Source of the DNA: Mesaphorura yosii
Lineage: Eukaryota; Arthropoda; Collembola; Poduromorpha; Tullbergiidae
Direction of reading: 5' to 3'
Length of the DNA stretch: 64,000 nucleotides
Assembly (NCBI GenBank): GCA_009869945.1
Contig: WIXG01000282.1
Location: 40,416 to 104,415, forward strand
Of the stretch, positions 1 through 12,011 are shown piece by piece; the first letter of the stretch is position 1, and each line of letters begins with the position of its first letter. The translations under genes and the position numbers were made by a program. The notes below the pieces were generated by a model. That model was given only the letters and a program-made list of their open reading frames with translations. It was not told the DNA's origin and made no database searches.

Positions 1-2902
1 TAGCAAATCAAAGCACGGCCGCATAGCACGGCACAGAAAACGATTTCCGAGCACAAAATAAAGTTTGTATTTCGCTATTCGAATCTGTATTCGAATTAAT
101 CAATTAGCATTTAGCATTAGCATTCTTTGAATTCAATGCATATTTAGTGCAAGGTCATTCTCGGCCAATTTGTTTCTAGTTACAGATCGATTACTTTGTC
201 ATACCCGCACTATTCGAATGCCACGTACTCCTCACTTCTGAATTGCTGAAGTCCTAAATGAACAATCATCTTTTCAAGTATTCCACTACCCGAAGTTCAA
301 TGTTATGCTAGGAAAACACCAGCGAACAGGTTGCAGGTTTGCTGTTTTGATCTATACGCAATACTAATACAATGCACTCCTTTAGAACTCTTCATTGGAT
401 TGTTGATTACAGTGCACACGTGAAAGGAAAAGACAGGAAGGGTTGAAATCGCAACTGAAAAGACCCTTTTCGTTTATGAAACTCAAAACGTCAAAACGCT
501 CGCAAGAAAGTCGAAGGGTTGAATTTCAAACACAATCACATCGACACTATCAAATGGAATGGAACAAGTTCAGGTTGCTTTGCTTTCTTCCCGAATTCGG
601 AACAGAAACCCCTTCGCGGACGAACTTGGGCTATTCTTTTACAAATCTGCCCTTTCTGTAATCCAATTCTGCATCGATCGTCGATGACGATTCGGATGTG
701 TGAAAAGGGTGAAACCTGAGAGCTGAGACCTTAGCTGAGCGTTTTGTTAGTTTGAGCAAGCATTGTTGGCAGTGCATTGTTCAACCTGCTGTAGAATTTT
801 GCTCATCCTCATTTCCTTTTCGGGCAGGGAAGCGCGGATATTTTCACCATTTATCTACTTTTGTTCAGTTTAGGAATTAATTACGTCTTGGGAGATCCAC
901 ACAGGTAACGAAGTCGTCGTCGTAGTTGCTTAGTAATTAAACAGAGCAGGACCCGACGCTTCAAAACAGGAAACTCCATCCTGTTTTGATTGAGTTGTTG
1001 TTCCAGCACGACGCGACGTTAATTTCAAGTTTCTGGAAGGAATAGGAAGCGAGAATATTAAGATATTCAAGCTACGCTTGATCAGATCGGAATTAGAAAA
1101 GCATCCGCACCGACTGCCGAGACTGCCGACGCACGCATCAGCATGAATATGTGGTTTTAAATAAATTAGCTTTAATGAGTTGGCAAAATCACGGCCTTAA
1201 AATCTTAATTAATTTTTCCGATCACCGCATCGTCTTCGCCTCGTCTCGCCATCGGTCGCGTCGCGGTGGTTTGCTTTGCTTTAAAAATTCGGAAGGCAAT
1301 CTTCCCGATGGTTTTTATTTGAAGCTGCCAACATCGTCACGGATCCTGTTTTAATAAAAAAAAATACTGCAACTGCATTGCACTGCACCGCACTTTGCAC
1401 TTTGCACGGTAAATGAATCTGAATCGACATGCATTGTTGTTGATTGTTGCATTCGTTATTCCTCACTCCATTAAATCTTGATCAACACAAAGAAACTAGC
1501 TAACAAGACCTCTGAATAAATGGTAAAATGGGACGTTCAGTCAACCGATACTGATCTTGTCCTCTTTTATTGAGACCGATACTCTCGGCCCGAGAAAACT
1601 TTTCACTTAAGATCCATGAACCCATGAAGAGCTCATCATCATCTTCACTTTTCAAGATTCGCATCTGTTTTAGTTGCTTGTCTCCACCGACGGACGGACG
1701 GTTGGGTTTTACGACTGCGTTAAGCTCAAAAGGTGTGAACTTGATTTGATGATTTTTGTAAGCAACGCAGAGCAGGAAATTTAACGCAAGACAAATTTAA
1801 GGAGGATCACTTCAGAAAACTCAAAGACGCACTCCAGCTCCAGCGTTAGGACGGCTGCAGCCGCGACGCCAGGCAAGGCACGCACAGCGCACAAGTGCGA
1901 GCAATTACTTTATGAGCACTTATTTTATGAGCATCACCCTCTCGAGCATTTTCCACTCTTAATTTATGACACGGATTTCGGGCCGTAGCTAATAAACATA
2001 AACTTATTTGTAAGAAGGCAACGCAGCGGCGGTGTTTCGTAAATTGTCAAAGAATTCTGAGTCTCGACTTGTTTCTTTCCGTTTCGGACGGCCCATCGCC
2101 CATCGACTCCGGCTCGACTCGACTTGACTTGTTCCCTTCACAGAAACTGCAATAATTAGTTTAAGAACGACTCTCTTCATTGCATTGGCCTTCTCTCGCA
2201 AGTTTTGCGTTCCGGTTGTAAAATCTGCAATGCACATGTGTAAACTGTTTTCTTAACGCCTACAAGAACGCGCTTGTGCTTGCTGCTTCATTCATTTCAG
2301 TAGTTTGTAGCGGTCGAGAGTTGTTTCTTTGTCATTTTTTACAACCTCCAAAATATCTGACATTAGGCTCAAGATTTTATGTTTTCTTTTCCAAAACCCA
2401 GTGAACAATGCACAATGCGTTCTTTTGTGATGTTTTACAACTTTCAATTGTGCGCGCACGGCACCTAAAATCGCTTAGCATCTTGAATGGCACACGCAAC
2501 ACGCTTGCGCGTTATTTTTGACCCGCTCCTGCTTGACGAAATGGATGACGATGCGACGGCTGGCTGATCGTAAAAACACGTAAAGATTTCCAACACAATC
2601 GAAAATAAATGTTTAGAGCAAATCTCCAAACTCGTTAGTTTTATTACAGCAGCAGAGACACGGACAAGAGACGTGCAGTCACAAATCATAAAATAAAAGA
2701 CGGAAACTTTTAACTGGTGCACTTTAAAATGCAGCAAAAAGCAATTTAAATTGCTTCTTTCAAAGGGTTTCCGGTGATCAGAGGTTTCAGGTGCCCAGAA
2801 TATTAGGAAGAAGGAAATAGTTCGCAAAAGTCGGTCCTGAACTCATGCTCTCTTTATGGGAACCACGAAAACAGTGCGAATTTTAAAGAATATGTTCATA
2901 TA

Positions 2903-2980
2903 AATTGTTCCTAGGCAATTGTTTCTGGCAAATTGTCCCCAGACAAATGTTCCAGTTTTCAGAGAAATTGTTCCAAAGTG
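2903..2980. repeat. Degenerate minisatellite, unit about 17-18 bp
   Basis: Four imperfect copies of a unit resembling AAATTGTTCC plus a short linker follow one another (AAATTGTTCC, CAATTGTTTC, AAATTGTCCC, AAATGTTCC, AAATTGTTCC). Copies differ by one to three bases. Function unknown. Confidence 0.4.
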
Positions 2981-4173
2981 AATTCGAAGCCAATTTGGGG
3001 GGCTTTCTTAATCGTTGGTGCTTCGCGAAGCCTCTCTGGTGTAAGATTAGCGTGGCAAGCGCAAGCAAAAATGCTTTAACTCCTAACAGAAGAGATTGCA
3101 GGTGGTTTCAGGTGGCCGGATCAACTGAAGACAGAAAACAGAAGTTTATCACCTGAATTCAACACCAACGCCTTAATCCGGCACCTTCTGGAATTCCTCA
3201 TCTCATCCCTGTAATTTTTATCCATGTTACGTGCGTTCGTGCGTGTGGTGTGGTTACTACCGTGTTTCGTATTTGCGGTTGGACCACCCAAAAATCTGTA
3301 ATCCTGAATTATTCCTCATCTTCATTTTTACTGTTTACCTTCTCGCCAACCGCTTTCCTGGCTTGGTTCGTTGCATCCTGAACAAATTGCTCTATCAAGA
3401 AACTGCAGGCAAGATCGCAATCGCAACCGAATCGACGTGATGATATGAAATTAATGAAAGTGGTCAAGCACTAGAAAAATGATTGCCCTTGATTGCCCTC
3501 GCGTATCACTTAATTTCTTAATTCGAGAACAATAAAACAAGGCAAATTACAGTAATCAATTTATTCGGTCAGGTCAGTGAAGTGTTGATGGAGTCAATTA
3601 AGTGCTGTAAGAGTCAAGCCTGTAATCTGTACAACATTTTTCACAGCCTGCCGACTGCCTGCCTGTTGCAAGTTTTGTTTCGTGAAACCAGATAGTCTGA
3701 CTTCACAATTCATAAAACAACCTAACTTAGCTATCATATTGCATATCGCCTTCGCGCTGGGCTCTGGCGTCAGTCAGGAGGCGAAAGCCAGCCAGTCCGC
3801 CTCACAAGTCAGTCCAGCAATAGCAATTCAATATCAGTTTACGTTTAAAAATTAGTGGTTTTCAATACGAGAAATGAAATCCGCCTCTATTTTCGTTATT
3901 CGTTATTTGTTTCCAATTTCTTCATCCAAGAAAGTCTTGGCTTGGTGGTAGAGCATCTTTCTTTGTTCGGGCTCACAAGACGACAGGCTTCTTTTTGTTT
4001 CACACTTCACACATCCGTCGTATAGGGCTAGTGCTTATTTTTTCTGAAGAATTTTACGGTAATCCGAGACGCGAGACCCTCTGAAAATGGGCTTTAAGCT
4101 TGGCTTGGGCTTGAGTTTGGCTTGATTAAGCGTTTAACCGAGTCAAGCCAAAGGCAAAGCCTGCACTTTGTCT

Positions 4174-4193
4174 TGCAGTGCAGTGCAGTGCAG
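4174..4193. repeat. TGCAG pentanucleotide microsatellite
   Basis: Four perfect tandem copies of TGCAG in otherwise unique intergenic sequence. Confidence 0.8.
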
Positions 4194-6207
4194 TTGACGT
4201 TAACTAATAACAACCGAGGAAAAGTCAAGTAAATCAGTCGTCAGAGTTTCCAGAAAAGGTCCGTCTTAATTTCGACTGAGTTTACTTCTTTTAGCACTTG
4301 GCGCTTACAAACTCTCGACTGGCTCGAGACTTGACGCCCGGCTCACTTAAGTCAGTGGGCCGGGAGTGTCAAGTTCAAGATTCGTTAATTTTCAGCCGAA
4401 AAATTGTTGCGCCGCAGTCTAAAGATTTTAAGTACCAGAACCTAATTAGGACTTTGTCGAAGAACTGCAGCCTGCTAACCACACACATACAAACCATGCC
4501 ATTATTATTGTTATTTGTTGCCCGTAATGAAAGCCCGGGCTCAAAAATGTATTAAAAAACATTTTCAGGACTTTCTTGCGTTGCGAGACCTCCCATTTGA
4601 AAGAACACGCAAGACTCCAGACTCTAGCGTTCAAAGGAGTCTTTGCCTTCACCACCACAAAACTTAAGAAAACGGTGCAATTCACTTGCGTTGTCGGCCG
4701 ATCGGCCTTGAAATTCCAATTATCATCGAACGGTACTGCGGGATTAATTAAACATATGTAAATTCGATCAAGATGGGCAGCAGGCGGCCGTGGTCGTAGT
4801 CGTGATAAGTGAAATCCAATCGATTGATTACGCAACATTAACGTAAAGAAGAAAGTATAAGAATTAAGTACCGTTAGGAGGTGGGTAGGCAAACAGGCGC
4901 AGGGCTAGTAAAACAATCTCACGCCAAGCTGAAACTAAAGAAATATGAACCAGATTCCTCTCTAATGATTCCTTAATATTATTAATAGGCTCAATTCTCA
5001 AACCAAGTGCAGCACTTGGCTTTGGCTTGAAGATTCGAAGCAGATAAGTGCCAAGTGCGTGTTCCATGCGAGATGCGAGATTCGGCAGACAAACGAGAAA
5101 AGTTACGGCTACTGCACTGCCTTCAAGGCTTAAGGCTGTGCTAGGTCAGGTTTTATCCTAAATCGGCTGTTAATGGTATGCATATTTATGCCGGAGCGCC
5201 TGCACATAAAACTTGTTCAACAAGCGAATGCCAACGAGAACAAGAACAAGATTCACCCTTCTTCTGTCTGTCTGCCTGCCCTGCTCCGCTTGCTTGCAAG
5301 GATTTATTTTATCAGAAACTGAAACCTGACCCTACCCAATCAACAATTCAAAGAGAAGGGCCCAGCCGGACAGCTTCTCTTCTCAGATTCCAACGCCAGG
5401 CCCGGCACAAGCAGAGCAAAGGAAAGATCATCAATATGAATGTCACCATTAATTCAGAAAATGAATAATGAACCACACCTGTGATGTCCGACTGCCTTAA
5501 AACTCTGATTATGAAAGATGAAGTCAGGTGACCGCGATTATTCCCCTTTTGTAGTCATTCGAAGATATTTAGACAAAGCTTCCATGCCAAACCACAGACG
5601 CAATCTGAGATAACGTTTAAATGTTGCATTTATCAATAAACTATCGAAATGGGACCAGAAGCTTCTTGAAACTAGACGCGGGGCATTGTTTTTGCGTTTT
5701 TCAGTGGCTCAAGGTTAGAAAATGCATCACCGAGTATGTCGGGGTCCAAGAGCACAATCGGATGCCTCAAACTAAGGCGAAAGCGAGAATTCTTGCAAGT
5801 ACACCGCCATGACCCTTGGCTCCGCTCAGCGAATCAGGCCAATCACAAACGAAGCAACACGACACGCCAATAAATTGCAGTTGGATATGTGCAAGCGCTG
5901 ACTAACTCCCGATTGCCGATGTGTTTGTGTTTTTGGATTAAAAAATTCTTGACTGAACTCTAGCGAGCCTGCCAAGCTGAGATTTGTGCAAACTGCGGCT
6001 TCAAATGCAGGCACTTTCCTGAAAAAATAACCTACGCTGGAGTGTGTAGTTACCCTAATCTTTGGTGTTCAATGTAAAGTATCCAGAATGGGTAGCTTTT
6101 TTCTCTGATTTGCGCGTTGACCCAGACAGCCACGGCACGGCAAAGCAAGGCTCCAAAGGTACGGCGACGACAGCAACAGCAAGCAGGCCTCTCATTGAAC
6201 GTTTGGT

Positions 6208-6215
6208 TATAAAAG
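6208..6215 (+). promoter_or_regulatory. TATA box of hairy-like gene A
   Basis: TATAAAAG, followed by GC, stands 394 bp before the start codon at 6602. A start site near 6240 would give a 5' UTR of about 360 nt. The sequence and position fit a core promoter; no transcript evidence is available. Confidence 0.55.
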
Positions 6216-6601
6216 CAAGCCACGACCGACTGACTGAGTAAAGCAACCACTTGGTTGCTTACACGTCTACTTGGGACTCTGCTAACTGCACTGCTCTTCG
6301 TGGTGTTTTGTGTTTCTGTTTTGGTACTCACTACTCGGTCTCGCTTGCCTGCTCCAACATTCAAAACTCACTTGTTCTTTCGAGTCTCAAGCCAGACACT
6401 TCGTGAACCTCGTCGGAGGAGGTTGACGTTCAGTTGAGTTGTGCAATCGTTGTTTTCCTGAGAATCAGACTCACTTTGGCCGGGTCAGGCCAGAATGACA
6501 AGTGCACAGACCCGTATTTGTGATAATATTGCTGTTTTGCCGTAGTGCCAACACCATAAGACCTCGTTCAACCACACAGGAGTTTTACAGTTCAGCTAAC
6601 A

Positions 6602-8241
6602 ATGTGTTCAAACGAAGACGACCCTGGTCAAACTGACCTCAAGAGCGTTAACGTCAGCACAAGCGCCACGCCAGCGCTTGCAGCGACCCAGCAGACGAGC
6701 AAACCGGCGGACACGACAAGTCGGAATCCAAATCGACGGGTAAGTTGAAGTTGAGCCAACCTTTTTGACCTTTTGCTTTAACTAAGCGTACTTGACTCAA
6801 TTCTCAACTGATGGTCTGATCATTTCTCGAAGTTTATGCGTTTATGAGTCCTTACCGGTTTTATGCCATCCTTCCTCGCTTCTTTTCACAGAGCAATAAA
6901 CCGATAATGGAAAAGCGTCGCCGTGCGCGAATCAACAACTGCCTCAACGAGCTCAAGTCGATTCTTCTTGAAGCGATGCGAAAGGATCCGGCGAGACACT
7001 CGAAGCTCGAGAAAGCCGATATTCTTGAGTTGACGGTCGCACACCTGAAAGAGCTTCATCGGAGTGCCAAGTCGGGAGGCGACGACGCAGCGTCGAGGTA
7101 CCGTGCAGGTTACTTGCATTGCATCTCGGAGGTCGAGCGCTATCTTGCCCAATCAGCGGCAGCGACATCGCCAAAACTCAGCAGCATCGAAGGAGGTGAC
7201 ACCGATTCAAATTCACAGCTTACATGTCGTCTGCTCACGCATCTCGCCGACTCGCTCGTGCTTGGGAGTGGTTCGCTGCACGCTAATGAAAAGAACTCGA
7301 CCGCGATGCTGTTAACAAGTCCAAAATGTGACAGTGCAAGTGCGTCGTCGTCTGCGTCTGCCGCCTCGGTGATGTTTGCCATTAATGGCAATGGCCGTGC
7401 TGAAAGTGAAATTAATTACAACGTCGAGAGTTTTAATCATAATAAATCACACGCTGCCGCCACAGCGAGAGACACGAACGCGAGCTCGAACGCAGCAACG
7501 CCTTCGCCTACTTCGAATTGCACAAGTGTAGCGACAGCATTCCGCAATGTGTCTGGAGATACACCCATCTTTTCTCTCGTGCCCTCGCGTCTTCCGACTG
7601 GCGAGATTGCGTTCATTGTTCCTGGCTTTAATTCGGCAAACTTTCAAGAGAAAATTGCGACAGGAACTCACAACCACTTAATAACGCAGCCTGCGACGAT
7701 GAAAGACGACCGCAGCCGCGGGAGTGCAAATTCGCTCTCGCCAGAGACGCCTTTGGAGCTAATGGTATCCTCTTCGACATCGGCTGGTCTGGCGAATTAC
7801 AGCTTCACTTACCTCGATAATCACCGCCATCTTCGGTCGTCCAGTGCGTCGCCGTCGTCAACGACCTCTTCAAATCTGTCTTCGCCGCTCAGCCCGGCAG
7901 CGTTGACGATCGCGAGCTTCCATAATCAGATCAATGCCAGTGTCCACGGTCAAGGCGCCAGTGTCGGAAGCGGTCTATACCAAAATCAGCAGCAGTTTAC
8001 TAATATTCAACCAGCTCACCACCATCAACAGCAGCAGCAGCGGAGTCGATATTTCAAGCAGCAGTCTAATCAGCTCCAGCATCACCTTCAGTCATACAAG
8101 TACGAATACGAGAATGAGATGACCATGACGATGGACGACGACCAAGATCAAGACATGGACGAGCCACTGGCGCTGGTGAAAGTTAAGCGCGAGGGCGAGA
8201 AGCAGCTTGTCGTGGACCTCAGCTGCTGGAGACCGTGGTAG
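6602..8241 (+). CDS. Hairy/HES-family bHLH-Orange repressor, gene A
   Basis: Coding exons are 6602-6739 and 6892-8241, giving 495 residues. The intron (152 bp, GTAAGT...CAG) falls between NPNRR and SNKPIMEKRRR, the same place as in the two paralogues in this window. Residues 47-103 are the bHLH, with the lysine-proline pair in the basic region typical of Hairy/E(spl) proteins. An Orange domain lies at about 114-168. Two motifs shared with the paralogues follow (PSRLPTGEIAFIVPGF; SPETPLELMVS), then a Gln/His-rich stretch and a terminal WRPW that recruits Groucho. Known family role: nuclear transcriptional repression, often downstream of Notch, in segmentation and neurogenesis. I chose the Met-Cys-Ser start because all three paralogues have it in frame with a matched splice. 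A downstream ATG inside the intron would leave out exon 1. It is hairy/deadpan-like by bHLH sequence; exact orthology is unresolved. Confidence 0.95.
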
Positions 8242-8955
8242 GTCGTAATTGGTCTGAAATTTCACTGCATACTCTATTAAATACATTTTCTTGTGCATTC
8301 CGACATTCCTTCCATGTTTCTGTCTTGTGTATGTGTGAATATTGTATGTAAATACCACCTGTAAATTAGATAATCAGTAATTTACCTGCTGTATGCTAAG
8401 TGCTTTCTGTAAAATGTGATAATCTGTGTAGTTCGAGTGAATCCGTATCCGAATCTAAATCAGTGTCTTCCAGATACGCACTACGCACACTCAGGAAAGG
8501 TGAATACCTTCAGTGCCTTCAGTTGTAAATAATAGAATAGATTAACTTAACTGCCCACGATAGACGTTAGGAAACAATTTCCAATTTTATAACTTCATAG
8601 ATTAAATTCTTCTCTGACTTTAAATTCGCTTTGCTTTTAATAACCAAACTTTGTGTACATTTTATTCAGTTACCGGAAATATTTTTATCTTATCGGCGCG
8701 CGATGTTCTTTTCAATGGCCAAGCCAGCCTTTTGGAAGAACCCGACGGAATTGCACGAACAATCAAAACTGTAAAAATGAAAAGTTACCACTTAAATTAA
8801 GCTAAGTTATTATTATGTAATTAATTAATTTAGCAGATTAGTGAAAGTGAACGAATATTTTGTTAATTCTATAAATTATTGTACGTATCTTCCGAAGCTA
8901 CCAGTATCATTATCAAGTAGTTGCACTTGAATAAAGAAATTATAATTTTGATGCA
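8242..8955 (+). promoter_or_regulatory. 3' UTR of hairy-like gene A with K-box, GY-box and Pumilio-type motifs
   Basis: Between the stop and the AATAAA signal at 8930-8935 I see TGTGATAA (8415-8422, a K-box), GTCTTCCA (8465-8472, a GY-box and an 8-mer match to the miR-7 seed) and two TGTAAATA motifs (8347-8354 and 8524-8531, Pumilio consensus). K- and GY-boxes are known from Drosophila E(spl), Brd and hairy 3' UTRs as microRNA sites. Activity here is inferred. Confidence 0.6.
8930..8935 (+). terminator. Polyadenylation signal, hairy-like gene A
   Basis: First AATAAA after the stop codon, about 690 nt downstream, so the 3' UTR would be long. Confidence 0.55.
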
Positions 8956-11101
8956 CAAACAACCAAAATTCCATGTCCAAATCAATCCACGTCGCAGCCC
9001 TTGCAGCGTAATAAATCTCCAGATGATCTCGCATTCATCGGTGACATGGCCATGCCATGGGCCATGGCATCATGACATCTCGACCCGACTGACCGAATCC
9101 TTTTCTAGTATTGCGACCTGCAACATGAATTGCTTGCGTGAGAAACGTGACTTGAATGCATGCAGTCTGGCATTTCACGATTCACGGGGACTGTCACGCT
9201 AATTTATCTGTTTCTGTACCATCAACCGCCTCGGTAAGTCCAAAAATAGTCTGTCAGTATTCAACTAACCCAAAATACCACCACTTGTCATGTCATGATG
9301 ATCTCTGCTCGTCTCTTGACAGCGAAAGACGTGCATCCAGCCAGCATCTCCTGCGTCGGGCAGGCAGGCATCGGCTTCAGCTCATTTATTGTTGTCCAAC
9401 ATAAAAGGATTACGACACACGGAATCTGAACTTGTCCATGTCCAAGAGGCGCATGCATCGGTTAAATTGCTCTTGTTTGACTAATGTCGTGCTTGTTTAT
9501 TTCAAAATCCAAATTCCTGCCTGCCTGCCTTGAAGACGTGCCCCTTTGCTTTGTCAGTCTTGCGGCTCGTGACTCGTGGCCGACCACCGCCGCGCCGTGC
9601 GGCGCAATGACGAGTCAGCCACACGATCGCCTTGGCCGGTCCGGCTGCCTGCCGAATTTCTTAAGAAATTTCTTAACTGCGCGGCTCGCTGCACTGCATT
9701 TGTGGTCGTGGCTGGCCGTCATCGACTTGACTTGACTGGCCAGCGGCCGCGGCCGGTCATCCTTTCGACTTGCGGTCAAGCCAAGTAGTAGTCAAGTAAG
9801 TCAAGTTTCATTCAATCTCAAACTAAACGCAAAGCGTGAGAAAGGAAGCCAGGGTCCAATCGAGTCTGATGTCCGGTCCGGCGTGTGCTCATTCGCTTGT
9901 GTAATGTAAAGTCATTTCCCATACACAAATACTTTGATACTTTCATAGAGAGTTACAATCATCCGGTTTGGTGTCGGTCGGCGCAGTTCGCTGCCAGTGG
10001 CACTACACTTTAACCCCTTCCTGACTGCCTGCTGGGTAATCGACGAACGGACGAGCGGACGGACAAATTCTTAATTCGTAGCATAATGAATCAGAATTAT
10101 CAGAATCAAGTTCATTCAAATTACGTAACTGCAACTGCAATTGCTCTATAACACTCGTAAATTTCAGTGTCCGTGTCTGCGTGTGAACGGAAAGCGTTCA
10201 CAGCGCACGGAAGTCCAGTGTAGAGTAAATCACAGATCTCTGACGCTAATCTCTGCCTGCCTGCCTGGACTGCATAATTATGCATTAGGTTGCAATATCC
10301 ATCCACTTGTTCCAGGTACTCGTTCCGGTCCTGATCTGCTGCTCTGCTCAGTGAGCTCGACGTGATGCAATCTAATTCCAGACCAGGCAAGAGATGAGGT
10401 GGATGAGGATGTGGAGATGACGATCTCTTTCCAAATTCCTGCTTGCTTTGTATGCGTCCGCGTCCGTCGGGCGGATGCTCTTTTGCGTTTGTTGCTCCTG
10501 TTCGTTTTCGTTTTGGTCGTTCGTCCGTCCGTTTGTCTTTTTTCATTCTAATCTCCGGCTTGGCTTGGTTTGGTTTGGCTCTCCCCATTTAAATCTTCTT
10601 CGTGGAATGCGCCTGAGCCTGAGCCCTGAGTCAGGTGAATAGTGAATAGTAAATTTGAATTAATTTTTTGTCGTTCAGCCGGCCAGCCCAAACCAACTCC
10701 AACTCGTTCTCCGCTCCTTTTCATGCGCGGACGCGGACGCGGCAGAGTGCGAGTAAGGAAGCGTGAGAGCTGCGCTGTGAGTCCTTTAGAAACTTCATCA
10801 ACTTACTTCCTTTTTTAGTCAAATGGAACAAAATGTAAAAAGGGCAGCCAACAATCGACGTGGCTCGCTTCGCTGCTGGCTGCCTGGATGTGGATGTGGA
10901 TCGCGTCTTCAATAATAACAATAAATAATACACTTTACGATGCGACGCATGCATGCCAGTCCAGGCCAGGCCAGGCTTGGATTTTCAATTCTTTTGTTCC
11001 TAGTTAGTGGAGCATAAACTCTTGTGGAGGTGGAGTCGCTACTGCCATTGCGTCGAACTCCACTTTGCTCCAATTAATGTGCCCTGCATTCTTTTTCGCA
11101 T
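8956..11101. other. Intergenic, no gene recognised
   Basis: No supported coding exon on either strand. It holds a near-perfect palindrome at 9052-9070 and two CGTGAGAAA matches to the Su(H) consensus at 9137-9145 and 9835-9843, downstream of hairy-like gene A. Confidence 0.5.
9052..9070. repeat. Short palindrome ATGCCATGG-G-CCATGGCAT
   Basis: Nine-base arms are perfectly inverted around a single G. No associated gene feature. Confidence 0.8.
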
Positions 11102-11681
11102 ATTTTAAGAGGGACTGAAACAAACGTGAATTTCGCGGCGTGGCAACTTGAACTTTGCCTGCTTGAAGAACGAGACGAAAGAACTGCGACTCCGACTCAA
11201 TTTCTTCGGACCTACTAAACTGTTTCAGGTGAGCAATATCTTAAATTAATCAGGAATTCCTACTCTCATTAGAATCGCTTAATACAGTGTGTATCTGCTG
11301 GTTTCACTGCTGGTTAAGAGTTATCGGCGAAATTAGTCGTGAAAACACGTAGAACTCGAATTTACTGCTAAGGATCAGTGAAATACACACTGTATTAAGC
11401 GATTCTAAGGAGAGTATGATTTCCTCATTAATTTAAGATATTGCTCACCTGAAACAGTTTAGTAGGTCTGAAGAAATAGAGATTTTCAGTGAATTTCTGT
11501 CAGCGAAATTGAAGGATGTCTGGGAGATATGAGTGACTAAATGTCAAAGCTAAATGTATATTCAGCATACTTGTGTGCATTCTGCATTTGATCTCCCTCA
11601 ATACTTAATTACAACTCTGCATATCTCACGGTACCAAGGTAAAATAAAGTGTAATTACTAACGCTTTAACACATCCCTTAA
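11102..11681 (+). mobile_element. MITE-like repeat, copy 1
   Basis: This 580-bp unit is repeated at 31009-31589 with roughly 22 base differences and one indel by eye (about 96% identity); similarity ends abruptly on both sides. It begins ATTTTAAGAGGGACTG and ends ACATCCCTTAA, so TTAA stands at both edges and the outer bases form a weak inverted match (TTAAGAGGGA versus TTAAGGGATG). An inner inverted repeat, arms about 110 bp with about 50 bp between them (11200-11477), would fold into a long hairpin. There is no transposase frame, so it is probably a non-autonomous DNA transposon. It lies about 330 bp before the isocitrate dehydrogenase start. Confidence 0.75.
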
Positions 11682-12011
11682 TTACTCTACTGCACTGAAG
11701 ACATGAGTCACCGTACAACACAGTCTACCGGTGATTTTTCTGCAATATGCTCGTAATTATTCTTAACGTATAAAAATCTTCTGGCGTTCATGTACACGTT
11801 TTGGCGTGGCCTGGTGAAGCTCGAGGCTGACGAAGCTTGGAGATGCGAACTCTTTGAATTGAATCCTGGTTGTCCAGGGAAAGCAAAACGCGTACGAGGG
11901 ACATACTGTGGCGAATCGAATTCTCAATTATTTGCAGGTACCATCTTGCTCTTGCAACACATCTTCGCAACTATTCGACTGAACACTGGAGACGACGGAT
12001 GAGACACTGGA

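Larger units (their letters stand above)
1..6207. other. Intergenic, no gene recognised
   Basis: I read both strands and found no domain, signal peptide or splice-linked exon set. Open frames here are short and look like chance. It contains two small repeats listed separately (2903-2980 and 4174-4193). The right end is the likely upstream control region of the hairy-like gene that starts at 6602. Confidence 0.55.

Noticed and set aside
3946-4000. tRNA-like A-box (TTGGTGGTAGAGC)
   Set aside because: No GGTTCGA-type B-box at the right distance and no cloverleaf stems.
6844-6891. In-frame ATG inside the intron of hairy gene A as an alternative start
   Set aside because: The spliced exon 1 ends in NPNRR as in both paralogues, with good GT-AG sites, so the intronic codons are read-through.
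9519-9533. CCTG tetranucleotide runs here and at several other places
   Set aside because: Short simple repeats scattered across the window, with no pattern relative to genes.
10121-10588. 155-codon minus-strand ORF
   Set aside because: Lys/Pro/Arg-rich from low-complexity DNA; no homology recognised.
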